Below, in pieces: positions 27,609-36,421 of a DNA stretch of 64,000 bases. Made by a program: the position numbers and the translations under genes. The DNA lies in NCBI RefSeq assembly GCF_014197105.1, contig NZ_JACIEV010000001.1, positions 1 to 64,000 of the forward strand, given 5' to 3'. The notes beneath the pieces were generated by a model. The model searched no databases. It saw only the letters and a program-made list of their open reading frames with translations, and was not told the origin of the DNA. Numbering within the stretch: the stretch's first letter is position 1; the number at the start of each line of letters is the position of its first letter. The DNA comes from Sphingomonas jinjuensis. GTDB lineage: Bacteria; Pseudomonadota; Alphaproteobacteria; Sphingomonadales; Sphingomonadaceae.

Positions 27609-29132
27609 ATGACCTCCCCCCGCCGTACCTTCGCGATCATTTCCCACCCCGACGCCGGCAAGACGACGCTGACCGAGAAGCTGCTGTACGTCGGCGGCGC
27701 GATCCATCTCGCCGGCGAGGTGAAGGCACGCGGGGCGAACCGGCGGGCGCGGTCGGACTGGATGAAGATCGAGCAGCAGCGCGGCATCTCGGTGACGTCG
27801 TCGGTGATGACGTTCGAGAAGGACGGCGTGACCTTCAACCTGCTCGACACGCCGGGGCACGAGGATTTCAGCGAGGACACCTATCGCACCCTCACCGCGG
27901 TCGATTCGGCGGTGATGGTGATCGACGCAGCGCGCGGGATCGAGGCGCAGACGCGCAAGCTGTTCGAGGTGTGCCGGCTGCGCTCGGTGCCGATCATCAC
28001 CTTCGTCAACAAGGTCGACCGTGAGGGTCGATCGCCGTTCGAGCTGCTCGACGAGATCGCCGACGTGCTGGCGCTCGACGTGACGCCGATGAACTGGCCG
28101 ATCGGCATGGGCGGCGAGTTCGAAGGGATCATGGACCTGAAGAGCGGCGCGATCAGCCGGCCGGAGGGCGACAGCCGCGTCTTCACCGGCAAGACCGACG
28201 CGACGCCACTGTCCGATCGTTTCGCCGAAGAGGTCGAGCTGGCGCAGGGCGGCTATGCCGATTTCGATGCCGAGGCTTACCGTCACGGCGACCTGACGCC
28301 GGTGTATTTCGGTTCCGCGCTCAAGGATTTCGGGCCGGCGGAGCTGATCCGCGCGCTCGCCGACTTTGCCCCGCCGCCGCGTCCGCAGCCCGCCGAGCCG
28401 GCACCGATCAGCCCCGAGGAGAAGGAAGTCACCGGCTTTATCTTCAAGGTGCAGGCGAACATGGACCCGCAGCACCGCGACCGGATCGCGTTCATGCGGC
28501 TGTGCTCGGGCGTGTTCAAGCGCGGCATGAAGCTGACGCCGACGGGCCATGGCAAGCCGATCGCGGTGCATTCGCCGATCCTGTTCTTCGCGCAGGACCG
28601 CGAGATCGCCGACGAGGCGTTTCCAGGCGACATCATCGGCATTCCCAACCACGGCACGCTGCGCGTCGGCGACACGCTGAGCGAGAAGGCCGACGTTCGC
28701 TTCACCGGACTGCCCAATTTCGCGCCCGAAATCCTGCGCCGCGTTCAGCTGAAGGATCCGACCAAGACCAAGCAGCTGCGCAAAGCGCTCGACGACATGG
28801 CCGAGGAGGGCGTGACCCAGGTCTTCTATCCCGAAATCGGCAGCAACTGGATCATCGGCGTCGTCGGCCAGCTGCAGCTCGACGTGCTGCTGTCGCGGCT
28901 CGATGCGGAATACAAGGTGGCGGCGGCGCTGGAGCCGGCGCCGTTCGACACCGCGCGCTGGGTCAGTGCGGCGGATGCGGGCGAGCTCAAGACCTTCATG
29001 GATCAGAACCGCTCGGCGATGGCGAAGGACCGCGACGGCAATCCAGTGTTCCTGGCGAAGAGCGCGTGGGAGGTGAACTACGTCGCGGACCGCTATCCGA
29101 AGGTCAGCTTCGCGGCGACGCGGGAACGCTAG
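27609..29132 (+). CDS. prfC: Peptide chain release factor 3
   Basis: A 507-residue translational GTPase that recycles RF1/RF2 after termination. G-motifs are ISHPDAGKTTLTEK (G1), RGISVTSSVM (G2), LLDTPGHEDFSEDTYRTL (G3) and TFVNKVDREGR (G4). RF3-type domains II and III follow, with the family's FKVQANMDPQHRDRIAFMR and GVVGQLQLDVLLSRLDAEY. The stop codon interlocks with that of the opposite-strand MFS gene at CTAG, so no terminator lies between them. Confidence 0.96.
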   Translation: MTSPRRTFAIISHPDAGKTTLTEKLLYVGGAIHLAGEVKARGANRRARSDWMKIEQQRGISVTSSVMTFEKDGVTFNLLDTPGHEDFSEDTYRTLTAVDSAVMVIDAARGIEAQTRKLFEVCRLRSVPIITFVNKVDREGRSPFELLDEIADVLALDVTPMNWPIGMGGEFEGIMDLKSGAISRPEGDSRVFTGKTDATPLSDRFAEEVELAQGGYADFDAEAYRHGDLTPVYFGSALKDFGPAELIRALADFAPPPRPQPAEPAPISPEEKEVTGFIFKVQANMDPQHRDRIAFMRLCSGVFKRGMKLTPTGHGKPIAVHSPILFFAQDREIADEAFPGDIIGIPNHGTLRVGDTLSEKADVRFTGLPNFAPEILRRVQLKDPTKTKQLRKALDDMAEEGVTQVFYPEIGSNWIIGVVGQLQLDVLLSRLDAEYKVAAALEPAPFDTARWVSAADAGELKTFMDQNRSAMAKDRDGNPVFLAKSAWEVNYVADRYPKVSFAATRER

Positions 29133-30574
29133 GCGATCGCCTTCGCCGGCCGGATCAGCAGCACCAGCCCGGCGATCGTCAGCCCGCCGCCCAGGATCGT
29201 CGTCGCGATGCTGGGGAACAGCACCAGGTCGATGATCCAGACGACCAGCGCCGCCATCAGCAGGATCGAGCCCGTGACCTGTGATGGCGGCGGCGTGGGC
29301 ACGTCCTCGCCCTCCTCGATCCAGCCGCGCTTGAGCGGCCGGATCGCGAGCAGCGCCAGGATCGCGGCGACGACATAGAGGCCGATGCCGATCATCGCGC
29401 CGAGTGCCAGCGACTGGTCGCCATATTGCTTCTTCAGCATCACCGACAGCGCGCCCATCAACCACGGCCCCAGGCCAAGCCCGAGCAGGTTGTTGATGAG
29501 CAGGAACGTCCCCGACGTTCCCGCGCGCATCCGTGACGGCGCGAGATGTTGCGAGGCGGTGATGATCGGGCCCAGCCACAGCGTGTTGAGCGCGTTGGGG
29601 ATCAGCAGCACGAACCATGCGAGCATGGGATTGGGCAGGCGAAAGCCGAGGATGAACAACGGCGCGGCGATCAGCCAGGCGATCGCGGGCACCCGCGCGT
29701 ACCAGGCGCGGTCGATCTTCCCCAGCCGGTCCGACACGACGCCGCCCATGAAGATGCCGACCGATCCGCCGATCAGCAGCAGCGCGCCCATGAACTGGCC
29801 GACCTTCACCAGCTCGTTCGTCTCCGTCCATCCGAATTGGAAGGCGATGATCTTCGGCGCCCAGAGCGCCAGGCCATAGCCTGCCATCGAGCTGCACCCG
29901 GCGCCGATCGACAACAGCCAATAGGCGGGCTTGCGCATCAGGATCGGCATGACCGTCAGCGGCGACGGCGCGCCCTTCACCGCCGCGATCGGCGGGTAGC
30001 GATCGCGCACCAGCAGCAGGAAGATCGGCGCGACCAGGATGCCGGCGACCCCCATAACGACGAACGCGGTCTGCCAGTTGACGTTCTGCGCGATATAGGC
30101 GCCGAGCAGCACGCCGAAGCCGAGCCCGATCGGGATTCCCATCGAATAGACCGCGAGCGCCCGCGCACGCCGCTCGACCGGGAAATAATCGGCGATCAGC
30201 GCATAGGAGGGTGCCGCGCCGCCCGCCTCTCCCACACCGACGCCCAGGCGGCAGAGGAACAGCGACCAGAAGCCGGTGGCCGCCCCGCACAGCGCGGTAA
30301 AGCCGCTCCACACCACCAGCGATCCCGCGATCACCCGCGTCTTGCCCCAGCGATCGGCCGCCAGCGCCAGCGGCACGCCGAGCACCGAATAGAGGATCGC
30401 GAACGCCGTGCCGCCGATCGCCCCGAACTGCTTGTCGTCGAGGTCGAGGCTGGCCTGGATCGGCTTGGCGAGGATGCCGAGGATCTGCCGGTCGAGGAAG
30501 TTGAAGGTGTAGACGAGGAGCAGCATCGCCAGCACCAGCCGCGCGTAACCGGGGCGCGTCGTATCGGTGGGCAT
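29129..30574 (-). CDS. Spinster-type MFS transporter
   Basis: A 481-residue major facilitator with about twelve transmembrane helices. Near the N-terminus, LLLVYTFNFLDRQILGILAK and the loop motif ALAADRWGKTRVIAG are followed by RLGVGVGEAGGAAPSYALIA. That last pattern is characteristic of Spinster-like and related anion/organic acid carriers common in sphingomonads. It is downstream of and in the same direction as the TonB-dependent receptor, so the two may move the same compound across outer and inner membranes. Substrate unknown. Confidence 0.9.
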   Translation of the reverse strand: MPTDTTRPGYARLVLAMLLLVYTFNFLDRQILGILAKPIQASLDLDDKQFGAIGGTAFAILYSVLGVPLALAADRWGKTRVIAGSLVVWSGFTALCGAATGFWSLFLCRLGVGVGEAGGAAPSYALIADYFPVERRARALAVYSMGIPIGLGFGVLLGAYIAQNVNWQTAFVVMGVAGILVAPIFLLLVRDRYPPIAAVKGAPSPLTVMPILMRKPAYWLLSIGAGCSSMAGYGLALWAPKIIAFQFGWTETNELVKVGQFMGALLLIGGSVGIFMGGVVSDRLGKIDRAWYARVPAIAWLIAAPLFILGFRLPNPMLAWFVLLIPNALNTLWLGPIITASQHLAPSRMRAGTSGTFLLINNLLGLGLGPWLMGALSVMLKKQYGDQSLALGAMIGIGLYVVAAILALLAIRPLKRGWIEEGEDVPTPPPSQVTGSILLMAALVVWIIDLVLFPSIATTILGGGLTIAGLVLLIRPAKAIA

Positions 30575-30635
30575 GGCTAGTCTCTCCCGGTTTTGCAGCG
30601 TGATGGGGGCTGCTCGTCAGTACGTCAACGCGGGT

Positions 30636-30723
30636 CACCTTCACCCTTCCGGCGCTGCGCGTCTCCCTCCCTCTCCCAGCGGGAGAGGGAGGGAGACGCC
30701 GGAGGCGGCGAAGGGTGAAGGTG
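30636..30723. repeat. Nested perfect inverted repeats between receptor and MFS gene
   Basis: Outer 14-bp arms CACCTTCACCCTTC (30636-30649) and its complement (30710-30723) enclose a 19-bp perfect stem (30659-30677 with 30681-30699) around a 3-base loop. It lies just after the receptor stop on the minus strand and before the MFS start. Such a strong stem could attenuate transcription into, or protect mRNA of, the two-gene unit. Confidence 0.9.
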
Positions 30724-30732
30724 TGATTGGCG

Positions 30733-33171
30733 TCAGAACCTGGCCGTGAACGTCCCAAACACCTGGCGAGGGGCGCCGTAGAAGGCGGTGGCGACGCCCT
30801 CCCTGCCGAGCGTCGGTGTCACGCCGCCCGTGGCGGTGCGGGTAATCACACCGGTCGCGGCATTGGCGGCGAGATATTGATAGCCGCCAATCTTGTACTT
30901 CACGTCGGTCAGGTTGCGGCCGTAGACGCCGATCGAATAGCGGCGGTCGGCACCGAACTGATAGGTCAGCCCGGCATCCCACAGCGTGTAGCCCGGCTGG
31001 TCGAGGAACGGGCTCGCGACCTCGAATTGGTGAGTCAGGCTGCGATAGGCGACGGTGGAGTTCGCGGTCAGCAGCCCCTCGCCCACCGGCAGCACGCCGG
31101 TCAGCGTGCCCGACACGGTCCACTCCGGTGTGTTCTGGAAGAAGCGATAGGCGGCGACGTCGGTCCCGGTCGGGCCAATGAAGCGATCGTACTTCGCGTC
31201 GATATAACCCAGCGTTCCCGACAGATTGACCGCCGATCCGACACCCGCAAAGTCGCGCGCCAGCACCGCGGTCGATTCCGCCTCGACACCCTTGATCGTC
31301 GCCTTGGCGGCGTTGGTGGTGATCCCGCAGAACGTCGCGACGCCGTTGACCAGGCAGCCCGACGATCCCGGCACCTGGACGTCGGTGTACTTGGAATAGA
31401 AGCCATCGAGCGCATAGCTCAGCCGGCGATCGAACAGCTGCCCTTTCCACCCGATTTCATAGGTTTTCACCGTTTCGGGATCGAACGACAGATAGTCGTA
31501 GATATCCTGATAGGTAACGCCGACCGCCCGATTGCTGGGTAGCGCCTGCGTCGCCGATCCGCGGGGATCGAAGCCGCCGCCCTTGAAGCCCTCGGCGTAG
31601 GACGCGTAGATCATCTGGTCGGTCCAGGGCTTGATCTGCAACGATGCGCGCGGCGTGAAGCGCTTGTAGAGCGCACGTCCGCGGAAGTTGGTCGCCGGCG
31701 CGCCCAACGCGATCGGATTGCCCCCGAAATTGGCGGTCGGACCGTTCAGGTAATTCTGCTTGAACACGAACGACTTGCGCTCGTCCCACGTGTAGCGCCC
31801 GCCAAGCGACAGGCTGATCCATGGGGTGAAATCATAGGTGAAGTCGCCGAAGAACGACGAGGTTTCGGTGCGCACGTCGCCCGCGGTGAACGCATCGAGC
31901 CCGGGCAGTGCGGTGCCGCCAGTGGTGAACAACAGCACGTCGAACGCCGTCGATGCCTTCGCGCCGAGATAATAGTAGCCGACGAGGCCGTTCAACTTCT
32001 CGCTGTTGTACAGCAGCTGAAATTCCTGGCTGGTCTGCTCGTTGCGGTAGACCGCGGGAACGTCGACGTCGACGGCGGGATTCGAATCGAAGTCGATCGG
32101 CGTCAGCGTCTTGTCCTTGCGCCACGCGCTGATGCTGCGCAGCGTGAGGTGATCGGTCAGTTGCGCGTTGGCCGATAGCGACAGTCCGCCCGCCTCCACG
32201 TCCTGGCGCGGATTGTTGAGCCCGGCGCGGGTGTCGAAGACATTGTCGAGAACGGGCAGCCCCGACAGCAGGCCCGGGATCAGGCGATGGCCGTTGCGCG
32301 GGTTCGATTTGTCGTGGGTATAGTCGCTGGTCAGGCGGACGAAGAGCCGCTTGTCGGGCGTCTCGAACTCGATGGTGCCGCGGCCGGCCCAGATGTTCTT
32401 GTTATAATTGTCGATGTTGAGGTTGAGGTTGCGCCCGAAGCCGTCGCGGGTCAGCCGCGCGCCGGCAATACCGACCTTCAGCATGTCGCCGATCGGGGTC
32501 GACAGGCTGATGACGCCATCGGCCTGGTTGAACGTGCCATAGGTCGCGCGCACCCGCGCCTCCGGCCCGTCGGCCAGGCGGCGGGTCACGTACTTCACCG
32601 CACCGCCGATGGTGTTGCGGCCGTAGAGCGTGCCCTGCGGTCCGCGCAGCACCTCGATCCGGTCGACGTCGTAGATGTCGAGAACCGCGGCCTGGGGCCG
32701 GTTGAGATAAACGTCGTCGAGATAGACGCCGACGCCCGACTCGAACCCGGGCACCGGATCCTGCTGGCCGACGCCGCGAATGAAGGCGGTCAGCGTCGAA
32801 TTGGTGCCGCGCGCCGCCTTCAGCGAGGTATTGGGGGTGACGTTCTGCAGGTCGGTGACGTCGATCGCGCCGATCTTGGCCAGCTTGTCGCTGGTGAAGG
32901 CGCTGACCGCGATCGGCACGTTGAGCAGCGTTTCCTCGCGGCGGCGCGCGGTGACGACGATGTCGCCGGTGCCGGTAATCGCGCTGTCCTGCGCCTCGCT
33001 GGTAGTGTTCGACACCGCGGCGGTCGGATCGGTCGCCGTCGAGTCGGGCGATGCCGCCGGCGACGGTCGATTGGCGCTGCTGTCGCTGACTTGCGCGGAG
33101 GCCGGCATCGCCAGCAGTGCGGCGGCAGCAGTGCCGAGCGTCAGCAGGACGCGCGTGGACGGACTGATCAT
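30733..33171 (-). CDS. TonB-dependent outer-membrane receptor
   Basis: An 812-residue outer-membrane transporter. The signal peptide (TLGTAAAALLAMPASAQ) is followed by a low-complexity Ser/Ala/Thr linker, then a TonB box-like GDIVVTARRREE. The plug domain has NVPIAVSAFTSDKL, GVGVYLDDVYLNRPQ and RIEVLRGPQGTLYGRNTIGG, and a 22-strand barrel ends in a C-terminal Phe (VFGTFTARF). ATG 33171 has a GGAGG ribosome-binding site; the longer upstream frame runs through the divergent regulator region. It faces a TetR gene, with a multi-dyad operator between, and is followed by an MFS gene. Ligand unknown. Confidence 0.94.
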   Translation of the reverse strand: MISPSTRVLLTLGTAAAALLAMPASAQVSDSSANRPSPAASPDSTATDPTAAVSNTTSEAQDSAITGTGDIVVTARRREETLLNVPIAVSAFTSDKLAKIGAIDVTDLQNVTPNTSLKAARGTNSTLTAFIRGVGQQDPVPGFESGVGVYLDDVYLNRPQAAVLDIYDVDRIEVLRGPQGTLYGRNTIGGAVKYVTRRLADGPEARVRATYGTFNQADGVISLSTPIGDMLKVGIAGARLTRDGFGRNLNLNIDNYNKNIWAGRGTIEFETPDKRLFVRLTSDYTHDKSNPRNGHRLIPGLLSGLPVLDNVFDTRAGLNNPRQDVEAGGLSLSANAQLTDHLTLRSISAWRKDKTLTPIDFDSNPAVDVDVPAVYRNEQTSQEFQLLYNSEKLNGLVGYYYLGAKASTAFDVLLFTTGGTALPGLDAFTAGDVRTETSSFFGDFTYDFTPWISLSLGGRYTWDERKSFVFKQNYLNGPTANFGGNPIALGAPATNFRGRALYKRFTPRASLQIKPWTDQMIYASYAEGFKGGGFDPRGSATQALPSNRAVGVTYQDIYDYLSFDPETVKTYEIGWKGQLFDRRLSYALDGFYSKYTDVQVPGSSGCLVNGVATFCGITTNAAKATIKGVEAESTAVLARDFAGVGSAVNLSGTLGYIDAKYDRFIGPTGTDVAAYRFFQNTPEWTVSGTLTGVLPVGEGLLTANSTVAYRSLTHQFEVASPFLDQPGYTLWDAGLTYQFGADRRYSIGVYGRNLTDVKYKIGGYQYLAANAATGVITRTATGGVTPTLGREGVATAFYGAPRQVFGTFTARF

Positions 33172-33249
33172 CAAACCTCCCCTGTTCGGCGCCCGGCCCG
33201 ATCGCCCCCGGTTATTCCCGGATGGTGCGCCCCTTCGCCCCCTCATACT

Positions 33250-33303
33250 GAAACCCGAACCAGGTTTCAACTTGGCAATGTTGAAAGTTGAACCATCTTT
33301 CAA
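33250..33303. promoter_or_regulatory. Cluster of GTTTCAAC-type dyads, likely TetR operator
   Basis: The receptor-tetR divergent region holds three overlapping inverted repeats: GAAACC (33250) with GGTTTC (33263), GTTTCAAC (33264) with GTTGAAAG (33280), and TTGAAAG (33281) with CTTTCAA (33297). Repeated half-sites at close spacing just upstream of both start codons suggest binding by the adjacent TetR protein. That assignment is inference. Confidence 0.65.
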
Positions 33304-33333
33304 TTTAGGTCGGAGACGGTTAGAGACGGACGG

Positions 33334-33957
33334 ATGTCCAGCACCGCTGTCGACGCAACTCCGGCGCCCGCCGACAAGACGCCCCGTACCGAGCGTGGGC
33401 GGCGCACCCGTCGCGCCTTGCTCGACGCAGCCGCAGCTGAGTTCGGGGAGCGCGGCTTCCACGACGCGTCGGTCAGCGGAATAACCCGCCGCGCCGGCGT
33501 CGCGCTCGGCAGTTTCTACACTTATTTCAACTCGAAGGATGCGCTTTTTCGCGCGCTGGTGAGCGACATGTCGGGACGGGTCCGCGACGAGGTCGCGCCG
33601 GCCGTGCGCGGCGCGCCGCCCGGGGTTCCCGCCGAGCGGGCGGGCCTGGCCGCATTCCTGGCGTTCGTTCGCGAGCACAAGGAGATCTATCGGATCATCG
33701 ACGAATCGGAGTTCGTCGATCCCGACAGCTTCCGTCGCCACTACGCCACCACGGCGGTGCGGATCGAGGCACGGCTGCGCAGCGCAGCGGCGCTCGGCGA
33801 GATCCGCGCCGATGCCGGCGAGGTTCACGCCTGGGCGATCATGGGGATGAACGTGTTCCTGGGCCTGCGCTACGGCGTCTGGGCGGAGGACGGCGATGTC
33901 GAGGTGGTCGCCGATGCGGCGGCTGACCTGCTGTGCCGCGGGCTGGCCGCCCGCTGA
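33334..33957 (+). CDS. TetR-family transcriptional regulator
   Basis: A 207-residue regulator. After a basic N-terminal extension, the helix-turn-helix is seen as RRALLDAAAAEFGERGFHDA followed by SVSGITRRAGVALGSFYTYF and NSKDALFRALV. The C-terminal ligand domain is all-helical (AFLAFVREHKEIYRIIDE). It is divergent from the TonB receptor, with an array of inverted repeats in the 162-base gap, so it probably controls the receptor/MFS pair and itself in response to the imported compound. Ligand unknown. Confidence 0.92.
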   Translation: MSSTAVDATPAPADKTPRTERGRRTRRALLDAAAAEFGERGFHDASVSGITRRAGVALGSFYTYFNSKDALFRALVSDMSGRVRDEVAPAVRGAPPGVPAERAGLAAFLAFVREHKEIYRIIDESEFVDPDSFRRHYATTAVRIEARLRSAAALGEIRADAGEVHAWAIMGMNVFLGLRYGVWAEDGDVEVVADAAADLLCRGLAAR

Positions 33958-34066
33958 CGGCATGACGCCGGGCACCAAGCGGTTATCTTACGAAAACGGT
34001 AACTACTGCATCTAGTTGGCGTCGCCAGACGTACTCTTGTCGTCCGAAGAGACAGGAGAGACTATC

Positions 34067-34621
34067 ATGAAGCTTGCCCGTTCGATGATGCTGGCCGCCA
34101 CGCTGGCCCTGGGTTCGACCGCCGCCGTCGCCTTGCAGAAAAATCCGATGGTCGGCGGCGCGGCGATGTATCCGACGAAGACGATCGTCGAGAACGCATC
34201 GCAGTCGAAGGATCACACCACGCTGGTCGCCGCGGTGAAGGCCGCCGGGCTGGTCGACACGCTGTCGGGCCCGGGTCCGTTCACCGTCTTCGCGCCGACC
34301 AACGCCGCGTTCAAGAAGCTGCCCGCCGGCACCGTCGATACGCTGCTGAAGCCCGAGAACAAGCAGCAGCTGACGGGCGTGCTCACCTATCACGTCGTGC
34401 CCGGCCGGATCACCGCCGAGGACATCGCCGCCAAGGCCAAGGCGAACGGCGGCACCGCGACTTACGCGACGGTGCAGGGCGGCAACCTGATGTTCCGCAA
34501 GGCCGGCAACGGCTGGGCGATCATGGACGCCAAGGGCGACAAGGGCCGGATCACCACCGCCAACGTCATGCAGTCGAACGGCGTGATCCACGTCATCGAC
34601 ACGGTCATGCTGCCGCAGTGA
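34067..34621 (+). CDS. Fasciclin (FAS1)-domain protein, exported
   Basis: A 184-residue protein with a signal peptide (LARSMMLAATLALGSTAAVA) and one FAS1 domain. The H1 and H2 segments are visible as GPFTVFAPTNAAFKKLP and the TYHVVPG region, and the C-terminal strand is GVIHVIDTVMLPQ. Bacterial FAS1 proteins are secreted and thought to mediate adhesion or binding at the cell surface. CAGGAGAG precedes the ATG, seven bases away. A GC-rich hairpin follows the stop. Confidence 0.93.
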   Translation: MKLARSMMLAATLALGSTAAVALQKNPMVGGAAMYPTKTIVENASQSKDHTTLVAAVKAAGLVDTLSGPGPFTVFAPTNAAFKKLPAGTVDTLLKPENKQQLTGVLTYHVVPGRITAEDIAAKAKANGGTATYATVQGGNLMFRKAGNGWAIMDAKGDKGRITTANVMQSNGVIHVIDTVMLPQ

Positions 34622-34630
34622 TCGGCGTTG

Positions 34631-34657
34631 CCGGGGCGGGCGATCCGCTCGCCCCGG
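34631..34657. terminator. CCGGGGCG hairpin between convergent genes
   Basis: CCGGGGCG pairs with CGCCCCGG over 8 bp between the ends of the fasciclin gene and merR. A T-run is lacking, so activity as an intrinsic terminator is uncertain. Confidence 0.5.
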
Positions 34658-34661
34658 TATC

Positions 34662-35015
34662 CTAACCTCGCGCGGCCGCCTCGTCGTCGAGCAAGGCCTT
34701 GACCAAACTGTCGCGGATCGCGGCGATCGTCGGTAGCGCGTCGGTGACCGGCGCCTGCCGGGACGAGGTGGCGGCGAGGGCCTGCTGCGCGCCCTTCATC
34801 GTGTACCCTTCGCGATGAAGCAGCGCGTCGATGCGACGCACCAGCGTGACGTCGTCCGGGCGGTAATAGCGGCGGTTGCCGGCCCGCGTCAGCGGTCGCA
34901 ACTGGGGAAACTTCGTCTCCCAGTAACGCAGGATATGCTGAGCGATCCCGGTCTCGTCGGAAAGTTCGCCGATCGTCCTGAAGGCGCCGTCCGCCTTGGG
35001 AGCGCTCAGCGCCAT
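34662..35015 (-). CDS. MerR-family transcriptional regulator
   Basis: A 117-residue MerR-type DNA-binding protein. The winged helix reads FRTIGELSDETGIAQHILRY and WETKFPQLRPLTRAGNRRYY, followed by a short coiled region. There is no effector domain or metal-binding cysteine, so it belongs to the small MerR proteins found beside ihfA in many proteobacteria. Target unknown. It lies nine bases after ihfA on the same strand and is probably co-transcribed. Confidence 0.92.
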   Translation of the reverse strand: MALSAPKADGAFRTIGELSDETGIAQHILRYWETKFPQLRPLTRAGNRRYYRPDDVTLVRRIDALLHREGYTMKGAQQALAATSSRQAPVTDALPTIAAIRDSLVKALLDDEAAARG

Positions 35016-35024
35016 TCCGACTCG

Positions 35025-35324
35025 TTATCCGGCAGCGACGATGCGGTCGCGCATCGTCTGGCTGGCGCGGAAGGTGAGGACACGGCGCGGCGCGATCGGC
35101 ACCTCGACCCCCGTCTTGGGATTGCGCCCGATGCGCTCGCCCTTGTCGCGCAGGACGAATGTGCCAAAACCGGAAATCTTCACATTCTCACCATGGGCAA
35201 GAGCGTCACACATCTCGAAAAGAATCTGCTCGACAATCTGGGCACTGTCCGCACGCGAAAGGCCGATCTGCCGGTGCAGCGCCTCGGCGAGGTCAGCACG
35301 AGTCAGCGTACCGGTCGTTTGCAT
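35025..35324 (-). CDS. ihfA: Integration host factor alpha subunit
   Basis: A 99-residue HU/IHF-fold DNA-bending protein. [40 protein letters not shown] and [10 protein letters not shown] are the IHF-alpha pattern, with the intercalating Pro in the beta arm. IHF bends DNA at promoters, origins and recombination sites. ATG 35324 matches the family start; the longer frame upstream includes promoter DNA. It is followed by merR. Confidence 0.94.
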   Translation of the reverse strand: MQTTGTLTRADLAEALHRQIGLSRADSAQIVEQILFEMCDALAHGENVKISGFGTFVLRDKGERIGRNPKTGVEVPIAPRRVLTFRASQTMRDRIVAAG

Positions 35325-35377
35325 CAACACCAATAGTCCCCCAAGCAAGAGTGAATGAAAATCCCCTTGTCGGAGTA

Positions 35378-35389
35378 TTACCATGGTAA
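35378..35389. promoter_or_regulatory. 12-bp perfect palindrome TTACCATGGTAA upstream of ihfA
   Basis: This AT-richer dyad lies in the 128-base fabH-ihfA gap, 54 bases before the ihfA start on the minus strand, in the likely ihfA promoter region. It could be an operator; no known binding protein is assigned. Confidence 0.45.
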
Positions 35390-35452
35390 AGTGGTATTTT
35401 CCACCCTCTTGTTTACCGAGGTTAGGATTGGCCCCGCAACGATCGCAACAGG

Positions 35453-36421
35453 TCACATCCGCACGACTGCTGCGCCCCAGGTAAAGCCGCCGCCCATGGC
35501 TTCCAGAACAACGATTTGTCCCGCTTTGATACGCCCGTCGCGAATCGCGACGTCAAGCGCGAGCGGAACCGACGCGGCGGAGGTGTTGGCGTGCTGGTCG
35601 ACGGTGACGATCACCTTGTCGGCCGGCAGCCCGAGCTTGCGCGAGGTCGCGTCGAGGATGCGCGCATTGGCTTGATGCGGGACGACCCAGTCGACGTCGC
35701 CCGGCTCCAGCCCGGCGATGACGAGCGATTCGGCCATCACCGCGGCGAGATTGGTCACCGCATGGCGGAATACCTCGCGGCCCTTCATGCGCAGCTTGCC
35801 GACGGTGCCCGTGGTCGACGGACCACCGTCGACGTAGAGCAGCTCGTTATGGCGGCCGTCGGCGTGTAGCTTCGTCGCCAGGATGCCGCGGCCGTCGTCG
35901 TCGGCGCTCTCCTGCGCCTCCAGCACGATTGCGCCGGCACCGTCGCCGAACAGGACGCAGGTGGTGCGATCCTCCCAGTCGAGGATGCGGCTGAACGTCT
36001 CCGCGCCGATTACCAGCGCGCGGCGCTGGACGCCCGAGCGCAGCATCGCATCGGCGACCTGCACCGCATAGAGGAACCCCGAGCAGACCGCGGCGACGTC
36101 GAAGGCGACGCAATCGTTGATCCCGAGCATCGCCTGCACCTTCGTGGCGGTGGCCGGAAAGGTCTGGTCGGGAGTCGCGGTAGCGAGGACGATCAGGTCG
36201 ATGTCCTGCGCCAGTACCCCGGCGGCGGCGAGCGCGGCCTTGGCGGCATCGGTCGCCAGCGTCGCCGTCGTTTCGTTAGGCCCGGCGATGTGGCGGAAGC
36301 GGATGCCGGTGCGCTCGACGATCCACTCGTCGCTGGTATCGACCTCTTGCGCCAGTTCGGCGTTGGACACGCGGCGGATCGGCAAGGCGGAGCCCGTGCC
36401 GGTGATGACGGATCGGATCAC
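35453..36421 (-). CDS. fabH: 3-oxoacyl-ACP synthase III (FabH)
   Basis: A 322-residue thiolase-fold enzyme that starts type II fatty acid synthesis by condensing acetyl-CoA with malonyl-ACP. The catalytic triad is visible: Cys in [14 protein letters not shown], His in [11 protein letters not shown] and Asn in [31 protein letters not shown] near the start is typical. Its ATG overlaps the plsX stop (ATGA), so the two are translationally coupled. Confidence 0.97.
   Translation of the reverse strand: MIRSVITGTGSALPIRRVSNAELAQEVDTSDEWIVERTGIRFRHIAGPNETTATLATDAAKAALAAAGVLAQDIDLIVLATATPDQTFPATATKVQAMLGINDCVAFDVAAVCSGFLYAVQVADAMLRSGVQRRALVIGAETFSRILDWEDRTTCVLFGDGAGAIVLEAQESADDDGRGILATKLHADGRHNELLYVDGGPSTTGTVGKLRMKGREVFRHAVTNLAAVMAESLVIAGLEPGDVDWVVPHQANARILDATSRKLGLPADKVIVTVDQHANTSAASVPLALDVAIRDGRIKAGQIVVLEAMGGGFTWGAAVVRM

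Noticed and set aside
27366..30758. 1130-codon minus-strand open frame
   Set aside because: Covers prfC antisense and the MFS gene out of frame; no recognisable motifs.
33172..33978. N-terminal extension of the TonB receptor frame
   Set aside because: The extension crosses the operator and the TetR gene on the opposite strand; the signal peptide and ribosome-binding site place the start at 33171.
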